The position numbers and the translations under genes are program-made. From Parvularcula sp. IMCC14364 (GTDB lineage: Bacteria; Pseudomonadota; Alphaproteobacteria; Caulobacterales; Parvularculaceae), in contig NZ_CP132334.1 of assembly GCF_030758415.1 (NCBI RefSeq), forward strand, positions 3,050,001 to 3,114,000: a DNA stretch of 64,000 nt, in the 5' to 3' direction. Positions 23,856 through 34,300 of the stretch are shown piece by piece; positions within the stretch are counted from its first letter, which is position 1, and every line of letters starts with the position of its first letter. Below the pieces are notes generated by a model. That model saw only the letters and a program-made list of their open reading frames with translations. It searched no databases and had not been told where the DNA came from.

Positions 23856-26800
23856 CTACCATTTCAGGCCAACGCCAGCCCGCAGTATGAATACGTCAGT
23901 TGTGTCACCAAACGTACCTGATGCACCGATATGGACTTTGGCATATTCATTTTCATAGGCGACGTCTGCACCAACAATTGCAGCACCATCTTCAGGCTCT
24001 GATAACAACGTAAAGCTTTCACCGCCACTTTCATAAGTGTAGGTAGCTTCAATATCGTCATCAACCAGTTCCTGTGACCAGGCTAACGTAAACTGAGGAT
24101 GGATTGTACCTGGTATACCGGTGTCATAAGCGTTCGGCTCTATCTCGAATACCTTACCGGCTTTCACACCAATATTGGTTCTCAAACTATCCGCCTCCCG
24201 ATCAGCAACCACGAGATTGATACCCTGCCCACCAGTCTCGGTATATCCATCTTCTTCGAGTGAGAGATAATCAAGGCTTGCAAACGGCTCTACCGCATAC
24301 CCTCTCATCGTTGTTTCGTACGAAACGCGGCCACTGGCAGCGATTTGCGTACCCTCCCACTCAGCATCTGCGCGCCGCCGAACACCTCCGATGATAACAT
24401 TCCGCTCAGAATCGCTATCGGCCCACGAGTACTCAGCACGGGCATCAAATTGCAGCTTGCCCATGGAAGCAGCACCGTAAGCACCCAAACCATAGGTTAC
24501 ACGATTGAAGGGAAAATCTTCGCCGGTTTGCTCATCGTAACGCGCGGACGAGAAAGACGCACTGAGGCCAATGGCATCAATCGTATCGTTCAAGCTTGCA
24601 TCAACGCCAGCAGCGATAGCAAAACCGCCACCATCAAATCCATTGGAAGCCTCATCCTCGTCCCGGTTTACAAAATATGTTTCCTCTTGAAGCCAGAACG
24701 TACGGCCATATTCACCACTATTGCGCGCCATATCAAGACGTTGCGTGATGATGCTGGTAACTGAATTGGTCTGTGCACGCGCGTAAGCAAGCGGCGCATC
24801 CAGTGGCCCGGCCACGAGCTGGCCAAAGGCTTCCTGGAATTCTTCCTGCGTAGACAGATTGAAAATCAACACGCCAAGATCAAGGTCACGATTCAAAGCA
24901 TCAATTGTAGGGTCGAGCGCTGGCGCCAGGCCAGCAGAAATACCAATTTCTTCTGTAGTCTTTCTGTTAACCGAAAGGACAAGATCATTTGTGCCGTCAG
25001 GATTATCAAGGCTGAAATTGAAAAGGAAGGGTATATCAGCACTACTCTGGAGGTTACTGTTCAGATCCGCAATATCTGCATCAAGTGTACCAGCAGATAT
25101 AATATCAAATGTATTCACATTCGCAGACGGCACACCACCGAGAAAAATCGGTTTAATCGTAGCGCCTGTATCAAAGCTCGCAAGACCGGCGACATCAAGT
25201 ATCGTTGAACCAAGCCCTTGGTCAGAGATTGCTATACCTAGAGTGGAGGTTGCGTCTACAAATAGCGAAGATATTCCAATTAAATCAGCGTTATTGATAT
25301 TCAGCACGGAATCTGTTGCCACATTTACACTCAAGACACCATCTGCATCATTCAAAGTCCCATTAAATGTGGATTGGTCAGAAAGGTTGAGTACATCAGC
25401 ACCGACACCAAAAAATGCATCCCCTATGACTGAAGCATTAGATAGAGTAAGATTGTCATCTCCATCACCAAAATGGATATCACCCTCAATTGAGGCTAAT
25501 AGAGACAAATCGACTAAATCATTCCCAGCACCAAGAAACAGATTCCCAGCAGTAGAGCCTGCATCAGCTATATATACATCATCACCAAACCCTGTAAAGA
25601 CATCACCAATTACATTTCCAAAAGCCGCACGATCAGCTAAGCTGCCATCAAAGTCACCGGGTGTTGTGTTCGTAATTGTAACACCACCAGTATTGTTTGA
25701 AAAATCGATTGCGATGGTACTGACTGGAATGTCTGTATCTAAATTTGTTCTGCTTAAATCATCCAATGAACGCGCCGCCACAACACCACTGTTGGTAAAA
25801 GCAGCCACAGAACCACTGGTGTCTCTTACCCCAACAACTTCGCCGTTATCACCTGTAATAATCGTATTGATAATACCAGTATTAACAATGGATTCTAGAG
25901 TCGAAGCACCTTCGATCAGTAATCCCACCACTGAGAATGGGATATTGTCAGATGTCCCAAAAGACTGAGCCTCTATTATGCCACTATTGAAAAAAGTCTG
26001 AACACTACTATCGCGAATCAGAAGAGTTGTAGCATCCCCCTCCTGACCAAAACTACGCATCGTTCCATCATTACGAATACCACCGTTAATGGTAGCTGAG
26101 TCTATGAGGACCGCCAGAGCTTCAAGACCACCGTATATAGTTTCGTTATTGAGAACACCTCTGTTAATCAACCCAAACACACCATAAGAATCTGGGTCCG
26201 CAAGGGCGGATGTGTCTACAGCACCAACCGTCGCTCCGGTTATTCGCAAGGCAGGGCTGGCACCAAAAGTCGTAATACCTGCACTAGGTGGATTCACTAC
26301 CGGATCTTCACCCTCCTCCGCTTCTCGAAGTTGCCCGCTAGGAACGGGACCATCAATCAAAACACCGCCTGAGATGTCACCATTAATGTCAATCCCAGCG
26401 CCACCCTGCTGAGCTAACTGAGCTTCATTATCATTATCTTCTACATCATCGGCGTCCGGTATAATGTCGGTATAACCCGTAACACGCATTGCGCCGCCAA
26501 ACACGAAAGCACCGTCCAAGGCTCCATTAATAAGAATACCTGTGCTGCCGGCACCGACAACATTGATACTGCTTGTTGATCCCACCACAAATGCGCCAGT
26601 CATATCGCCAGAAACTGCTATCGCCTGTGAATCTCGCCCTGTGATTGTGAAGTCACCATCAATTTGTGTTGTGCCGACCAAATCTCCTGCTATTCGAAAG
26701 CCTGCCGACGCATCTCCAAAAACGGTAATATTACTGGTTGAGGTTAAAATAATATCCCCTGTAAACAAGCCACCTTGCGCAACCAGCACAGCGACGCGAT

Positions 26801-27239
26801 TATCATTATAATCAGGAAGCAGATCGCTATCCGGATCTCCCTCGCTTTGCGCGTCACTTTGTTCCATCGTTATCGTGCCGGAGTTGGTGAACCCGCCTGA
26901 GAACCCAGCGCCGAGCAGTACGCCGACGCTATCGTCGGACGCATTAACAGCGATCGTACCGTTATTTGTAAACGTGTTGTCTGAGTCGACGGAAACTGCC
27001 GTTCCCTCGTCTACCGTGACCGTACCGTCGAGTATAACATCTGCTGCTGCGCCGTCATCGGCTGTGGATGTATTGATCGGAGTCGTTCTGTCTCCACTCT
27101 CTGTCACCTGCGCCTGTGCTGTGATGAACATCGCCGGAATAGTAAAACTTGCCCCACAAAGAAGTGCGATGCGAAGGGCGCGTGCTGTGCCATTTTTTTT
27201 AGAAATCATTCCTGCTGACTGGTGACGGACTGTGGTCAT
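23856..27239 (-). CDS. Autotransporter (type Va secretion) with beta-helical passenger
   Basis: The 1127-residue product has an extended signal peptide (basic start KKNGTARALRIALLCGASF, cleavage near TAQAQ). Residues 50-800 form a passenger rich in Gly, Asn, Thr, Ile and Asp with recurring phrases such as FTNNGTIAVN, FTNSGTIT, GIDINGDISGG and ILINGALDGAF, the signature of a right-handed beta-helix. The last 280 residues are the outer membrane barrel. It starts after an ARAQTNSVTSIITQRLDMAR linker helix and ends in the aromatic GVGLKW. It is probably displayed or released at the cell surface for adhesion or another surface role. No enzymatic motif was seen in the passenger. Long frames on the opposite strand are composition artefacts. 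Confidence 0.88.
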   Translation of the reverse strand: MTTVRHQSAGMISKKNGTARALRIALLCGASFTIPAMFITAQAQVTESGDRTTPINTSTADDGAAADVILDGTVTVDEGTAVSVDSDNTFTNNGTIAVNASDDSVGVLLGAGFSGGFTNSGTITMEQSDAQSEGDPDSDLLPDYNDNRVAVLVAQGGLFTGDIILTSTSNITVFGDASAGFRIAGDLVGTTQIDGDFTITGRDSQAIAVSGDMTGAFVVGSTSSINVVGAGSTGILINGALDGAFVFGGAMRVTGYTDIIPDADDVEDNDNEAQLAQQGGAGIDINGDISGGVLIDGPVPSGQLREAEEGEDPVVNPPSAGITTFGASPALRITGATVGAVDTSALADPDSYGVFGLINRGVLNNETIYGGLEALAVLIDSATINGGIRNDGTMRSFGQEGDATTLLIRDSSVQTFFNSGIIEAQSFGTSDNIPFSVVGLLIEGASTLESIVNTGIINTIITGDNGEVVGVRDTSGSVAAFTNSGVVAARSLDDLSRTNLDTDIPVSTIAIDFSNNTGGVTITNTTPGDFDGSLADRAAFGNVIGDVFTGFGDDVYIADAGSTAGNLFLGAGNDLVDLSLLASIEGDIHFGDGDDNLTLSNASVIGDAFFGVGADVLNLSDQSTFNGTLNDADGVLSVNVATDSVLNINNADLIGISSLFVDATSTLGIAISDQGLGSTILDVAGLASFDTGATIKPIFLGGVPSANVNTFDIISAGTLDADIADLNSNLQSSADIPFLFNFSLDNPDGTNDLVLSVNRKTTEEIGISAGLAPALDPTIDALNRDLDLGVLIFNLSTQEEFQEAFGQLVAGPLDAPLAYARAQTNSVTSIITQRLDMARNSGEYGRTFWLQEETYFVNRDEDEASNGFDGGGFAIAAGVDASLNDTIDAIGLSASFSSARYDEQTGEDFPFNRVTYGLGAYGAASMGKLQFDARAEYSWADSDSERNVIIGGVRRRADAEWEGTQIAASGRVSYETTMRGYAVEPFASLDYLSLEEDGYTETGGQGINLVVADREADSLRTNIGVKAGKVFEIEPNAYDTGIPGTIHPQFTLAWSQELVDDDIEATYTYESGGESFTLLSEPEDGAAIVGADVAYENEYAKVHIGASGTFGDTTDVFILRAGVGLKW

Positions 27240-27447
27240 CAGATACTCCCGTTAATGCTCTCAGAGGTGCTGTCGAACTTTACGACAGATTAAAGAGGCC
27301 CTGAAACAAACATCAGTCCCCTCACCCCACCATTCATTGGACGCAAAATTACGTCAGGTCTGTCTCGCCCAGAAAAGCGCATTATGCAAGTGGTTAACCG
27401 ACTGTTAAACCACACCTTACGTAACTGTCAGGCCGGGTTAACGGCCG

Positions 27448-28620
27448 CTATTGAGGCGAAACTTTCAATACTTTGCCGCCAGATTTGTCTGTCAGCACGT
27501 ATAAAAAGCCGTCAGGGCCAACCCTGACATCCCGTACACGCTTCCCAAGTTCGCCGAGATACTCCTGCTGAGCCCCAAACATACCGTTCTGGAGGTCAAT
27601 ATGGCGAACATGCTCATGCGCCAGCGCGCCAATGAAAAGATCACCCTCCCAATCAGGAAATTTATCGCCGCGATAGATGGCAAAACCCGAAGGCGCAATG
27701 GATGGCTCATAATGCACAACTGACTGCTCCATGCCCTCCAACTGGGAAAAAGGCGTAATTTGCGCACCAGAGTAATCAATACAGTAGCAGATCACCGGCC
27801 ACCCGTAATTTTTACCCTTCCCGATGATGTTTACCTCATCACCACCGCGCGGCCCATGCTCATGCGCGTACACAATGTTGCTTTGCGCATCATAAATCAG
27901 ACCTTGTGGGTTACGGTGCCCGTATGACCAGACCTCAGGGAGAGCCCCGCTTGTACCCACGAAAGGGTTATCCGCCGGTACAGACCCGTCGTCATTGAGC
28001 CTTACAATTTTGCCGAAATGATTATCCAGCTTCTGCGCCTGATCCCGATGGCGGTATCCGTCGCCGGTGGTCAGCAGGAGTGTCCCGTCAGCCAGAAAAG
28101 CAATGCGCCCACCGTAATGCGCTGACGTGGTGCGCCATGACTCGCCAGTGAATATCACCTCAAAGTTCTCAAGCGCCCCACTTTCGGCATCAGGCACATA
28201 ACGCGCCCGGGCAAGGCGCAGCGTATTTCTGCGTCCTTCTGCATGCGCATAAGAGAGGTAGATAAAGCCATTTTCCGCAAAATCAGGATGTAACGCGATA
28301 TCAAACAAACCCGCCTGACTGCTATAGTGCACCTCGGGGATGCCCGAAACGGGCGCCTGAACCAACTCACCGTCACGGATGACGCGCACACGGCCGGCTT
28401 TTTCCGCGACCAGCATGTCGCCATCCGGCAAAAACGCCATCGCAGCGGCCGTCTCAAGGCCGCCAGCTATCTCTGTTATCTCATAGGTAACGGGTGCCGC
28501 CGGCGCATCCCCAATTTCCTGGCTGAGCCGATCTGTTTCGGCGAGGGCGGAAAACCCTGCACAAGCGACAGAGAGACCACTGACAAGCGCGATGGCCGAT
28601 TTTGTGAGATGGTTTTTCAT
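27448..28620 (-). CDS. PQQ-type soluble aldose/sorbosone sugar dehydrogenase
   Basis: The 390-residue exported protein has a signal peptide ending near SALAE. It is a six-bladed propeller of the glucose/sorbosone dehydrogenase family (GSDH, PF07995), related to E. coli YliI. Conserved segments are LLTTGDGYRHRDQAQKLDNHFGKIVRLNDDG, YGHRNPQGL and HEHGPRGGDEVN. It would oxidise aldoses to lactones in the periplasm with PQQ. No PQQ synthesis genes are in this window, so the cofactor must come from elsewhere in the genome or from outside. It is divergent from the small membrane protein gene at 28737. Confidence 0.88.
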   Translation of the reverse strand: MKNHLTKSAIALVSGLSVACAGFSALAETDRLSQEIGDAPAAPVTYEITEIAGGLETAAAMAFLPDGDMLVAEKAGRVRVIRDGELVQAPVSGIPEVHYSSQAGLFDIALHPDFAENGFIYLSYAHAEGRRNTLRLARARYVPDAESGALENFEVIFTGESWRTTSAHYGGRIAFLADGTLLLTTGDGYRHRDQAQKLDNHFGKIVRLNDDGSVPADNPFVGTSGALPEVWSYGHRNPQGLIYDAQSNIVYAHEHGPRGGDEVNIIGKGKNYGWPVICYCIDYSGAQITPFSQLEGMEQSVVHYEPSIAPSGFAIYRGDKFPDWEGDLFIGALAHEHVRHIDLQNGMFGAQQEYLGELGKRVRDVRVGPDGFLYVLTDKSGGKVLKVSPQ

Positions 28621-28736
28621 AAACCCCGCCTTTGAGTTCCTGATTGCGTTCTACTATTGGTTTAACCTGCACAATGACTTAGCATGTGGCCAGAAAAAAG
28701 CGATGGCTGTCAAAGCGGTTGAAGGGGTCCAGTATT

Positions 28737-29180
28737 ATGAGATTTTTCGGGAATATGTTTGCCTGGCTGATTGCTGGCGGCATTGGCTATGTGCTGGCGA
28801 GCAGCTTTTCAACACAGTTTGTTTTACAGGACCTAGCCGCGCTTGGCGCACCAATTACTGTTGAACAGAGAGTGTCCTCAACGTGGTCAGACATTTTAGG
28901 GGCATGGCAGTATTTTGTTGTAGTCCTTGCTGCTTTTGCAGTTGGTTTTTTTATCGCATCGCTTGTTAAAGCCTATATCCCATTCCTGGCCAGAGTCGCT
29001 TATCCCGTAGCGGGCGCTGCGGCTATTGCTGCTGCACTGAGTTTGATGAAGATAAACTTCGGTATCATCCCCGTCATCGGTGCGCAGACAGACCTCGGCT
29101 TTTTGTTTCAGGTCTTTGCCGGCGGACTGGGCGGTCTTGCCTTTGAAGCATTACGACCCAAAAAAGATGCGTCATCATAA
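28737..29180 (+). CDS. Hypothetical integral membrane protein
   Basis: ATG 28737 follows GAAGGGG and gives 147 residues. A GTG at 28686 would add 17 basic residues but has no ribosome site. Four hydrophobic segments are visible: FGNMFAWLIAGGIGYVLASS, YFVVVLAAFAVGFFIASLV, a Gly/Ala-rich third and GFLFQVFAGGLGGLAFEAL. The tail is basic. I do not recognise the family. It lies 38 bases before the Sel1-repeat gene, and both precede the M20 peptidase gene in the same direction, so a three-gene transcript is possible. Confidence 0.7.
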   Translation: MRFFGNMFAWLIAGGIGYVLASSFSTQFVLQDLAALGAPITVEQRVSSTWSDILGAWQYFVVVLAAFAVGFFIASLVKAYIPFLARVAYPVAGAAAIAAALSLMKINFGIIPVIGAQTDLGFLFQVFAGGLGGLAFEALRPKKDASS

Positions 29181-29218
29181 AAGTAATTTACGGATAAACA
29201 GCAGAAGAGGGAACAATC

Positions 29219-29770
29219 ATGTCGGCGAGTAGAGTAATGCTCATGATGACAAGCGTATTTCTGTTTTGTCTGCCAGCCTTTGCTGCACCATCACACGCCC
29301 AATCGAACAGCGACTATCCGGCCGCGGCCTTTGCTGCCGGCCGCAAGGCTTTTGCAGAAGAACGCTTTGCCGAAGCCTATCGCCTGTTCGAGGAAGCATG
29401 TGCTGGCGGACAACCAGGCGGCTGCTTCAACTTCGCCCTTATGGTCGATTATGGCATTGCTACAAATCCGGACCCCACGCGCGCGCGCGCATATTACCGC
29501 CAGGCTTGCGATGGCGAGATACCCTCCGGCTGCCGGTATCTTGGGGCGCGATTGCGTGAAAACGAGCCTAAAGATCCGGAACTGGCGGTCTATTACTTTG
29601 AAACATCCTGCCAGCTTGGTGATGCAGAAGGATGCTTCCTGGCTGGCTACCTGCATCGAAGAGGTGAGGGAACATATCAAGATGAAGGCGCTGCCCTGGA
29701 TTTTTTCATCAAGGCTTGCGAGCGCAACTACCAGTTGGCCTGCGATGAGCTTGGTCCGAGACTGAGATAA
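29219..29770 (+). CDS. Exported cysteine-rich Sel1-repeat protein
   Basis: The 183-residue product has a signal peptide (MLMMTSVFLFCLPAFA, cleavage near SHAQ). It carries about four Sel1-like helical repeats. Each has a cysteine pair about eight residues apart (ACAGGQPGGC, ACDGEIPSGC, SCQLGDAEGC, ACERNYQLAC), the pattern of Helicobacter Hcp cysteine-rich proteins, in which the pairs form disulfides in the periplasm. It is probably a protein-interaction module in the envelope. It ends 21 bases before the M20 peptidase start. Confidence 0.82.
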   Translation: MSASRVMLMMTSVFLFCLPAFAAPSHAQSNSDYPAAAFAAGRKAFAEERFAEAYRLFEEACAGGQPGGCFNFALMVDYGIATNPDPTRARAYYRQACDGEIPSGCRYLGARLRENEPKDPELAVYYFETSCQLGDAEGCFLAGYLHRRGEGTYQDEGAALDFFIKACERNYQLACDELGPRLR

Positions 29771-29791
29771 CAAACAACAAGGGTCAAAATC

Positions 29792-31294
29792 ATGCGGAAA
29801 GTATTGACCGGCGCAGTCATCATGCTGGCAGTCATGGCCCTGATCATTGGCATCATGCTTGTGCGCACCTTCACTTATGGTGATGGCGTCAGTGCAGATA
29901 GTGAACAGGTCAACTTGCCTGACGTACCCGCCATAAATGTTGAGCAGGCAGCACAACATTTGGCTGAAGCGATACAGTTCAAAACGATTACGCTTATGGC
30001 AGGCGATCCGCGCCCGGGGCAGGAAGGCCCGTGGCTAGCCTTGCATGAGTGGCTGACAGAAACTTATCCTGCTGACCACAATGTGATGACACGCGAAATT
30101 GTGCCAGGCGGCCTCACTTTGCTCTACACGTGGCAGGGCAGCAACCCTGACCTCGATCCACTGCTCCTGATGGCTCATCAGGATGTTGTGCCGGTGAATA
30201 TCGGCACAGAGAAGGACTGGACAGGTCAACCGTTCAGCGGAGAGATCATAGATGGCTATATCTATGGCCGCGGTGCGATTGATGACAAAGGCTCTCTTGT
30301 TGCGCTGATGGAAGCGGCGGACGGTCTGACTCGCGACGGTTTTACGCCACAACGGACGATACATTTTCTGTTTGGTCACGATGAGGAAGTATCCGGCAGT
30401 GGTGCTGAAGCAGCCATATCCCTGTTGCAAGCTCGCGGTGTAAAGCCCGTCATGGCGCTGGATGAGGGGGCGCTTGTCATTGACAAGTCTCCACTCACCG
30501 GCAAGCCCATGGCCTTTATCGGCATCGCCGAAAAAGGGTATCTGAGCGTTGAGATTGCAGCCCTTGGTCGCGGCGGTCACTCATCCACACCACCGCGTGA
30601 CAGTGCTGCGGTGCGCCTTGCGCGGGCCGTGGTTGCGCTAGACGAAAACCAGTTGCCCGCTGACTTTTCAAAACCGCCCGTCTCCGATCTGTTCCAGACA
30701 GCGGCACCCGATTTACCATTCCAGACGCGCATGGCGCTGGCAAATTTATGGCTCTTTGGTGGGCAAGTCGAGAAACAGATGGCTGTCTCGCCCAGCGCAA
30801 ATGCCATGATCCGCACTACCACGGCACCAACCATGCTCACAGGGTCCGCAAAAGAAAATGTACTTGCACAGCGCGCGACCGCTGTTGTTAATTTCCGCAT
30901 ACACCCGAATGATACCGCGGAGAGTATTGTGGCTCACATCAAAGATGTGACGCAGGACATACCCGGCATAGAAGTAAGGCCGCTTACGGATGGCATAGAC
31001 AGCACCAGCGCGCCTGCTGTTTCTCCAACAGACAACCGTGCCTATGCTGTCCTGTCCAGCGTTGCGACCAATGTTTCTGGTGGCGCGCCGGTAGCTCCCT
31101 TTCTCGTTCTGGGCGCAACAGACGCACGCTATGCCACGGCGATCACCGATAATGTCTACCGTTTTGCCCCGATGGTCATGAAAGCGGAAGATCTGGCAGG
31201 GTTTCACGGCACGAATGAACGTATCTCGATTGAAAATATGGGCCAGCTTGTTCGCGGGTACAGCCAGATCATCCTGGCAATGGACGCTCCCTGA
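29792..31294 (+). CDS. Membrane-anchored M20 family metallopeptidase (carboxypeptidase S-like)
   Basis: This is a 500-residue protein. One N-terminal hydrophobic segment (TGAVIMLAVMALIIGIML) anchors or exports it. The M20 catalytic domain shows LLLMAHQDVVPV (zinc His), GRGAIDDKGSL (bridging Asp) and FGHDEEVSGSGA (catalytic Glu). An inserted dimerisation domain (about 245-390) precedes the final metal His in GFHGTNERI. The pattern matches carboxypeptidase S/PM20D1-type enzymes that cleave peptides or N-acyl amino acids. It adds to the peptide-degrading capacity of the region. Confidence 0.9.
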   Translation: MRKVLTGAVIMLAVMALIIGIMLVRTFTYGDGVSADSEQVNLPDVPAINVEQAAQHLAEAIQFKTITLMAGDPRPGQEGPWLALHEWLTETYPADHNVMTREIVPGGLTLLYTWQGSNPDLDPLLLMAHQDVVPVNIGTEKDWTGQPFSGEIIDGYIYGRGAIDDKGSLVALMEAADGLTRDGFTPQRTIHFLFGHDEEVSGSGAEAAISLLQARGVKPVMALDEGALVIDKSPLTGKPMAFIGIAEKGYLSVEIAALGRGGHSSTPPRDSAAVRLARAVVALDENQLPADFSKPPVSDLFQTAAPDLPFQTRMALANLWLFGGQVEKQMAVSPSANAMIRTTTAPTMLTGSAKENVLAQRATAVVNFRIHPNDTAESIVAHIKDVTQDIPGIEVRPLTDGIDSTSAPAVSPTDNRAYAVLSSVATNVSGGAPVAPFLVLGATDARYATAITDNVYRFAPMVMKAEDLAGFHGTNERISIENMGQLVRGYSQIILAMDAP

Positions 31295-31303
31295 AAGACT
31301 GGC

Positions 31304-34300
31304 TCAATCTGACATTGCGATCAGGCTGGCATTGCCGCCAGCTGCTGTGGTATTATTTGAGACAGTTTTCTCCTCCACAAAGCGCGTTAGATAGAGCGGC
31401 CCGCCAGCTTTGGGACCAGTACCGGAAAGGCCCATACCGCCAAAAGGCTGTACACCAACAATCGCCCCGATCGTATTTCGATTGATATAGATATTGCCCG
31501 CATGAATGCGTGGCACAACATAATCAGCAAGCGTCTCCAGACGCGAATGTAACCCGAATGTCAGGCCATACCCGGTGTTATTGATCGCCTTGATCACATT
31601 ATCAAGTTCACTGGCACGCCAGCGACAGACATGCAGGATTGGCCCGAAAGCCTCTGACTGCAGATCATCAAACGATGATAACTCAAAAATATGCGGTGGC
31701 ACGAAATATCCATTTGGTTCTGTCGGCAGATCGCCAGCCCAGACCAACCGGGCCTTTTCTTTCATGCTGGCAATATGCGCGTTGAGGTTCGCTTGCGCCT
31801 CCTGGTCAATCACCGGCCCCACATCGGTTGCCTGCACGCCCGGATCACCAAGGCGCAACTCTTCTGCCGCCCCGATGATCATCTCCAGCATCCGGTCTGC
31901 GACATCTTCCTGCAGGAAGAGAAGCCGCAAGGCAGAACAACGCTGCCCCGCAGAGCGAAACGCGGACATGGCCACATCGTCCGCCACCTGTTCGGGCAGG
32001 GCTGTTGAATCAACAATCATGGCGTTTATGCCGCCTGTTTCTGCAATCAGGGGCACGATGGGCCCCTCCTTGGCAGCAAGCGTTCTGTTGATATTGCGCG
32101 CCGTTTGCGTGGACCCCGTGAAAACCACGCCTGAAACAGCCGGATGTTCAACAAGCTTGCGCCCGATTTCACCATCACCGATTGCCAGATTGCACACGCC
32201 ATCGGGAAGACCTGCTTCTTTCAGTAAAGTCATGGCGGCATGGGCAATCAGCGGTGTCTGCTCAGCTGGCTTGGCGACAACTGTGTTGCCACAGGCAAGC
32301 GCTGCCGTGATTTGGCCAAGGAAAATGGCTAGAGGAAAATTCCATGGTGAAATGCACACGAATACACCGCGCGGCACAACATGCCTAGTATTTGCTTCAC
32401 CTACCGGACCAGGCAACCCGGCATGCGCACCAAAGAGTTGCTCTGCTTCTACCGCATAATAATGGCAGAAATCCACCGCTTCCCGAATTTCAGCCAGGGC
32501 ATCATCCATCGTCTTGCCGGCCTCTGCGGTCAGGAGGGACATCAGCCTGTCGCGGTTTGCTTCCAGAAGGTGAGCAAACCGGCGCAAAATCCCGGCACGG
32601 TCTTTGACGGGTGTCGCAGACCAGCTGACAAGAGCTGCTTTCGCGGCGGCAAAGACTTTATCTGTCTGCATCTGACCAAGGCTGGCAGCTGACCCGAGCG
32701 ATACGCCTGTCGCGGGATTGATGATCTCATCCTGCCGCGTGTCGGCGCTGAACAAAGGGCCTCCATTGACAACCGATGATACGGAAAGATCGCTTACCGA
32801 CTGACTAACTGCTGCCGAAAGCGCCTGAAGATGCGGCGCGTAGCCAAGCTCCGCCCCCTTGGAATTCGGGCGATCTTCAAACATCTGCGCGGGCAGGCGG
32901 ATCAGTTTCTGCCGGGCGCTACCTTCACGATAGATCAATTCGCTCAACTCATCCTGCGGTGAGCGCAGTAATTCATCCATGGAAACCTTGTCGTCTGCAA
33001 CTTGAGCGACAAATGAAGAATTGGCTGAGTTTTCCAGAAGACGCCGCACAAGATAGGCCAGCAAATCCTTGTACCCCCCGACAGGTGCATAGATTCGGGC
33101 AGGCACACCCTCGATTGTCATTTCAAGATTATAAAGGGCTTCGCCCATGCCATGCAGACGCTGAAACTCATATCCTTGCGTATCGCCAGCCATTTCCAGA
33201 ATGCTGGCCAGCGTGTGTGCATTATGTGTGGCGAATTGTGGGAACAAGCGCGGGCGCGCCGCCAGCAACTTGCAGGCGCAATCCAGATAGCACAAATCGG
33301 TCGCAGCTTTTTTGGTGAAAACCGGGAAACCTTCGAGACCGCGCTCCTGGGCGCGTTTTATCTCAGTATCCCAATAAGCGCCCTTGACCAAGCGCACCAT
33401 GAAACGGCGTCGCAGTTTCTGCGACAGTTTATCGACCCACTCGATCACTTCCGGGGCACGCTTTTGATATGCCTGAATGGCAAGCCCGAACCCGTCCCAA
33501 CCGGCAAGTGACGTATCGCTGGCAACAGCTTCAAAAACCATCAATGACAGTTCAAGTCGGTCTGCTTCCTCGGCATCCACTGTAAAATTCAGATCGTGGG
33601 TTTTGGCCTGCTGCGCCAGTTTCAGAAGTTTTGGCACCAGTTCAGCCATGACCCGCTTCTGCTGGCGCAACTCATAGCGCGGATGGATCGCGGACAACTT
33701 GACCGAAAGGCCCGGGCGGTCAGGCAGGGCCGTATCCCGAGTGCGCGCATCTTCACCGATGGCAGACAGAGCTTCCTCGTAAGCCTGATAATATTTTTCG
33801 GCATCTGCACTTGTGCGGGCACCTTCCCCCAACATGTCGAAGGAGAAGCGAAAGCCTTTTGCCCGCTCTTTTTGGGCCCGGCGCAAGCCCTCCCCGATCG
33901 TCTGGCCCAGTACGAAGTGATGGCCAAGGAACTGCATGGCCTGCCGGGTGCCTGTGCGGATGACCGGCATTCCCAGACGCTTGGTCATTTTTTTCAGAAT
34001 GGCCGCAGGCGTCTGACCCGGCTGCATGACCCAGGATGACATGCCGATGCCCCAGCTTGCGGCCTGAATGAGCCAGCTTTCATCACCATCAAGATCATCC
34101 CAGTCACCGTCGGATAATTTTTCCTCAATCAGTCTGTTCTGGGTAACGGCATCAGGAACGCGCAGCAGTGCCTCTGCCAGCACCATCAAGGCAAGGCCTT
34201 CTCTCGTGGACAGAGAGTATTCCTGCATGAACTCTTCAAGCCCTGCACCACCGCCAGCGATAGACTTGTCACGGATACCTGCCACAAATCGCTCGGCCCG

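Noticed and set aside
24859-25968. 369-codon plus-strand frame inside the autotransporter gene
   Set aside because: It is antisense to a repetitive Gly/Asn/Thr-rich gene whose composition removes stops; the product is Ser/Pro/Ala low complexity with no domain.
29291-29959. 222-codon minus-strand frame over the Sel1 gene
   Set aside because: It is antisense to a gene with signal peptide and repeats; cysteine-rich appearance comes from the opposite-strand repeats.
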